In this document: positions 5,584 through 6,836 of the stretch, one piece after another
Layout of the letters: each line of letters starts with the position of its first letter
How positions within the stretch are numbered: the first letter of the stretch is position 1
Notes under the pieces: model-generated
Told to the model about the DNA's origin: nothing
The model's database searches: none
Seen by the model: the letters and a program-made list of their open reading frames with translations, nothing else
DNA from: Bacteroidales bacterium
Lineage (GTDB): Bacteria; Bacteroidota; Bacteroidia; Bacteroidales; UBA932
Length of the DNA stretch: 6,836 bases
NCBI GenBank assembly: GCA_023230265.1
Contig: JALNXR010000110.1
Coordinates: forward strand, 1 to 6,836
Direction of reading: 5' to 3'
Position numbers and translations under genes: made by a program

Positions 5584-5901
5584 CTACTTAAAAACTTTAG
5601 TTAAAATGACTGTAAGTATAGCACCGATAATTGTACCCGTGATGCCAAAAATGCTTGCAACTACAGCTGTCTTGTTTTGCGATTTTATGAGTTTTTTGTT
5701 GAGTTCGTGTTGTTCAATTTTGTCTCGTCTCCGCCATTCATTTAGTACGACTATCGACCCTGGGTCATCTGGCTTATATTTTAATTGTAACACCGCCAAA
5801 TCAATACCTGACATGCTTTCAATTTTTTCTTTAGATGGTATGTCGTAATATGAACGTGAACGAAAATCTTGTTCTTCCTTATCGTTTTGTAATGTATTCA
5901 T
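5584..5901 (-). CDS. Small C-terminally membrane-anchored cassette protein (105 aa)
   Basis: I take ATG 5901 as start: it lies 8 nt past the cassette boundary core and follows a weak GAGAG. The longer frame to 5964 would run through the neighbouring attC. The protein is hydrophilic for about 75 residues, with the segments MSGIDLAVLQLKYKPDDPGS (30-49) and VLNEWRRRDKIEQHE (51-65), then has one strongly hydrophobic stretch (about 79-102, VASIFGITGTIIGAILTVIL) and ends TKVFK. That is the layout of a tail-anchored inner-membrane protein with its N-terminal part in the cytoplasm. Proteins of this shape (short charged domain, EWRRR-like helix, one TM) are familiar from integron cassettes, but I know no function. 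No homology to a toxin is evident. Confidence 0.8.
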   Translation of the reverse strand: MNTLQNDKEEQDFRSRSYYDIPSKEKIESMSGIDLAVLQLKYKPDDPGSIVVLNEWRRRDKIEQHELNKKLIKSQNKTAVVASIFGITGTIIGAILTVILTKVFK

Positions 5902-5909
5902 TTTTCTCT

Positions 5910-6033
5910 CGCTAACGCTTCGGCTCATGGGCCGCAAAAGAAACATGGCCGGAATTAAAGACAAGTTAAATGATGCCTACGGAAATTCTCAAATCGACCG
6001 CATTTTGCGGTCCAATGCAGCCGGTTGTTCGCT
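5910..6033 (-). other. attC site of the Cap15 cassette (long form)
   Basis: Minus strand: R'' AGCGAAC (6027-6033), left arm CGGCTgCATTGGaCCGC, right arm GCGGCCCATGAGCCG, and R' GTTAGCG (5910-5916). The arms pair with one T/C mismatch and with extrahelical G and A exactly as in the 66-bp sites. The right end AAGCGTTAG matches well-known resistance-cassette attC ends. The 72-nt apical region contains a second perfect hairpin (5995-6011). Length 124 bp, in the range of the long Vibrio-type repeats. It starts 21 nt after the Cap15 stop. Confidence 0.8.
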
Positions 6034-6053
6034 GCTGTGTGTTATGTATTTCA

Positions 6054-6713
6054 TCATGATCTTCCACAGCCAGCATCTCCCTCGCCGCCTGTCACTGGAT
6101 GCGTCGGAAGATCGCCTGGCATTTCGTCAAGTAGTTCATTTACCCGGAAAGAAAGTGTTACCGATCCGGCTGTTTGGCGTTGCGTCCAGTATTCACCTTC
6201 AAGCTTGTGAACGGGCGTCCCAATAATGTTAAACAGCATCGTACCATCATGTGGCGTACTTCTTTCGCGCAATGAAGCTTTTGGTCTGCTCGTGTACGAG
6301 TAGCAGAGCCGCCGGACTTGGGCGTCCTTGTCGATGCAAAATCCTTCAAGATAGCTGTAGCTTTCCATTTCCTCGGTTCGCATAACACAACTCATTCGCC
6401 CGAAGCTCTGCTTTATTGTCAAGATCGTGAGAATAGGACCAGGCGTCTTTCCTTCAACATCCTTCCAGTTCGTTTGAATGTTCCCTTGCCATGTGCCATT
6501 CAAGTCGGGGAACGGGATTAGCCAGCCTTGAAGACGCTTCCAGCGCCAAAGCCAGACAGTGAAGAGGAAGTAGGCGATACCGTCCGCCGTGGCAACAACC
6601 GGGATGAGCCGAAGCACGTCAAAAAAGTTCCGAAGGTCAAACCCCTGAACAATAGCGGCCAAGAAGAGTACAACCGCAGAGAAACCGGCAAGCAGGTAGA
6701 GGAAGGGCTTCAT
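6054..6713 (-). CDS. cap15: Cap15-like CBASS effector: two TM helices plus beta-barrel (S-2TMbeta)
   Basis: Numbered from ATG 6713 (219 aa): TM1 about 4-25 (FLYLLAGFSAVVLFLAAIVQ), TM2 about 36-56, then the beta-rich domain that opens WLIPFPDLNGTWQGNIQTNW (64-83) and contains PGPILTILTIKQSFG, SYSYLEG and LEGEYWTQRQTAG (171-183). These are the hallmarks of the SMODS-associating 2TM beta-strand-rich effectors (Cap15), whose barrel binds a cyclic dinucleotide and whose TM part then disrupts the inner membrane during phage infection. The frame also opens at TTG 6764 (236 aa), but neither start has a clear Shine-Dalgarno. ATG 6713 is preceded by a 19-codon leader ORF whose stop touches it. No CD-NTase is in the window, and a single cassette would not normally hold one with it, so the activating nucleotide source is unknown. 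The tail after about residue 200 is low in structure. Confidence 0.88.
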   Translation of the reverse strand: MKPFLYLLAGFSAVVLFLAAIVQGFDLRNFFDVLRLIPVVATADGIAYFLFTVWLWRWKRLQGWLIPFPDLNGTWQGNIQTNWKDVEGKTPGPILTILTIKQSFGRMSCVMRTEEMESYSYLEGFCIDKDAQVRRLCYSYTSRPKASLRERSTPHDGTMLFNIIGTPVHKLEGEYWTQRQTAGSVTLSFRVNELLDEMPGDLPTHPVTGGEGDAGCGRS

Positions 6714-6714
6714 G

Positions 6715-6774
6715 TTAACCCAAGTTCGCCAAAATTGATGGCGTAGAGGATGAAATTTGGCCAAATTGAGCCAT
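6715..6774 (-). CDS. Possible 19-codon leader ORF coupled to the Cap15 gene
   Basis: The first ATG in the cassette (6774) opens MAQFGQISSSTPSILANLG and stops at TAA 6715-6717. The Cap15 ATG (6711-6713) follows after one base (TAACATG), an arrangement that favours translational reinitiation. The leader is in a different frame from the Cap15 gene. Neither start has a good Shine-Dalgarno. Short leader ORFs are known to boost translation of first cassettes. Coding is unproven. Confidence 0.35.
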   Translation of the reverse strand: MAQFGQISSSTPSILANLG

Positions 6775-6781
6775 ATGAGTC

Positions 6782-6788
6782 ATCTAAC
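6782..6788 (-). other. Integron core site at the start of the Cap15 cassette (attC R' or attI core)
   Basis: Minus-strand GTTAGAT matches the GTTRRRY core fully and lies 7 nt before the first ATG, where a cassette boundary is expected. The 48 bases to its right are AT-rich and show no GC-rich attC arm, so this may be an attI core rather than an attC, or the partner arm may lie beyond the window edge. Confidence 0.4.
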
Positions 6789-6797
6789 TATCTGATA

Positions 6798-6826
6798 TTT
6801 TTAGATCAGAATTTTTTGAAAGTCAA
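6798..6826 (-). promoter_or_regulatory. Possible promoter reading into the cassette array
   Basis: Minus-strand TTGACT (6821-6826) and TAAAAA (6798-6803) are spaced by 17 nt: a 5-of-6 match at -35 and 4-of-6 at -10. Transcription would start near 6791, just before the core site, and read through all cassettes. If the core site is attI, this would be the array promoter (Pc-like). The AT-rich context raises the chance of a spurious match. Confidence 0.35.
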
Positions 6827-6836
6827 TGTAGTGACC

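Noticed and set aside
6054..6746. Plus-strand ORFs and a 76-aa minus-strand ORF over the Cap15 gene
   Set aside because: They are other-frame shadows of a gene with clear TM and barrel motifs.
6790..6816. AT-rich hairpin plus T-run as a plus-strand terminator
   Set aside because: The stem is weak (6 bp, AT-rich) and no plus-strand gene precedes it.

Overview
The window suggests a chromosome of a selenocysteine-using, probably sulfate-reducing deltaproteobacterium (Desulfobacterota). The lineage is inferred from the left-hand operon, which looks like the 'selenobiotic' peptide and its radical SAM maturase; there is no rRNA or other marker to confirm it. All genes I can support lie on the minus strand, so transcription runs from right to left.

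Region 1 (1-1054), relatively GC-rich. A sigma70-like promoter (1027-1054), a leader of about 155 nt, and two genes. The first is a small precursor peptide, sbtA (668-865), that is complete only if two in-frame UGA codons are read as selenocysteine. Each UGA is followed by a perfect hairpin whose apical GG lies exactly 22 nt downstream, as expected of bacterial SECIS elements. The second is the N-terminal 208 codons of the maturase, sbtM (GTG at 625), which runs off the left edge. An ordinary ORF caller would miss sbtA completely.

Region 2 (about 1060-1480), no genes. It holds a 245-bp imperfect inverted repeat (1066-1311) and a 134-bp MITE-like element with 13-bp terminal inverted repeats and an internal palindrome (1328-1461). 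They separate the operon from what follows.

Region 3 (1480 to about 6788), more AT-rich. This is an array of five integron gene cassettes, all in the same orientation, recognised by folded attC sites at 1480-1541, 1955-2020, 4805-4893, 5496-5563 and 5910-6033. Four of the five carry two unpaired bases (G, then A) in the left arm, the strand-marking feature of attC. In transcription order the cassettes hold: a Cap15-like two-TM, beta-barrel cyclic-nucleotide effector; a 105-aa tail-anchored protein; a 202-aa protein with a HEPN-like motif; a PHP-domain/SMC-like ATPase (TrlF-like) overlapped by a 92-aa partner; and a small gene broken by one in-frame TAA. No integrase is in the window. It would be expected beyond the right edge, or the array may be integrase-less.

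Taken together, the array looks like a collection of single-cassette defence candidates: a CBASS-type effector without its synthase, a PHP-ATPase pair and a HEPN-like protein. They have landed beside a selenopeptide RiPP operon. The defence roles are inferred from the protein families.
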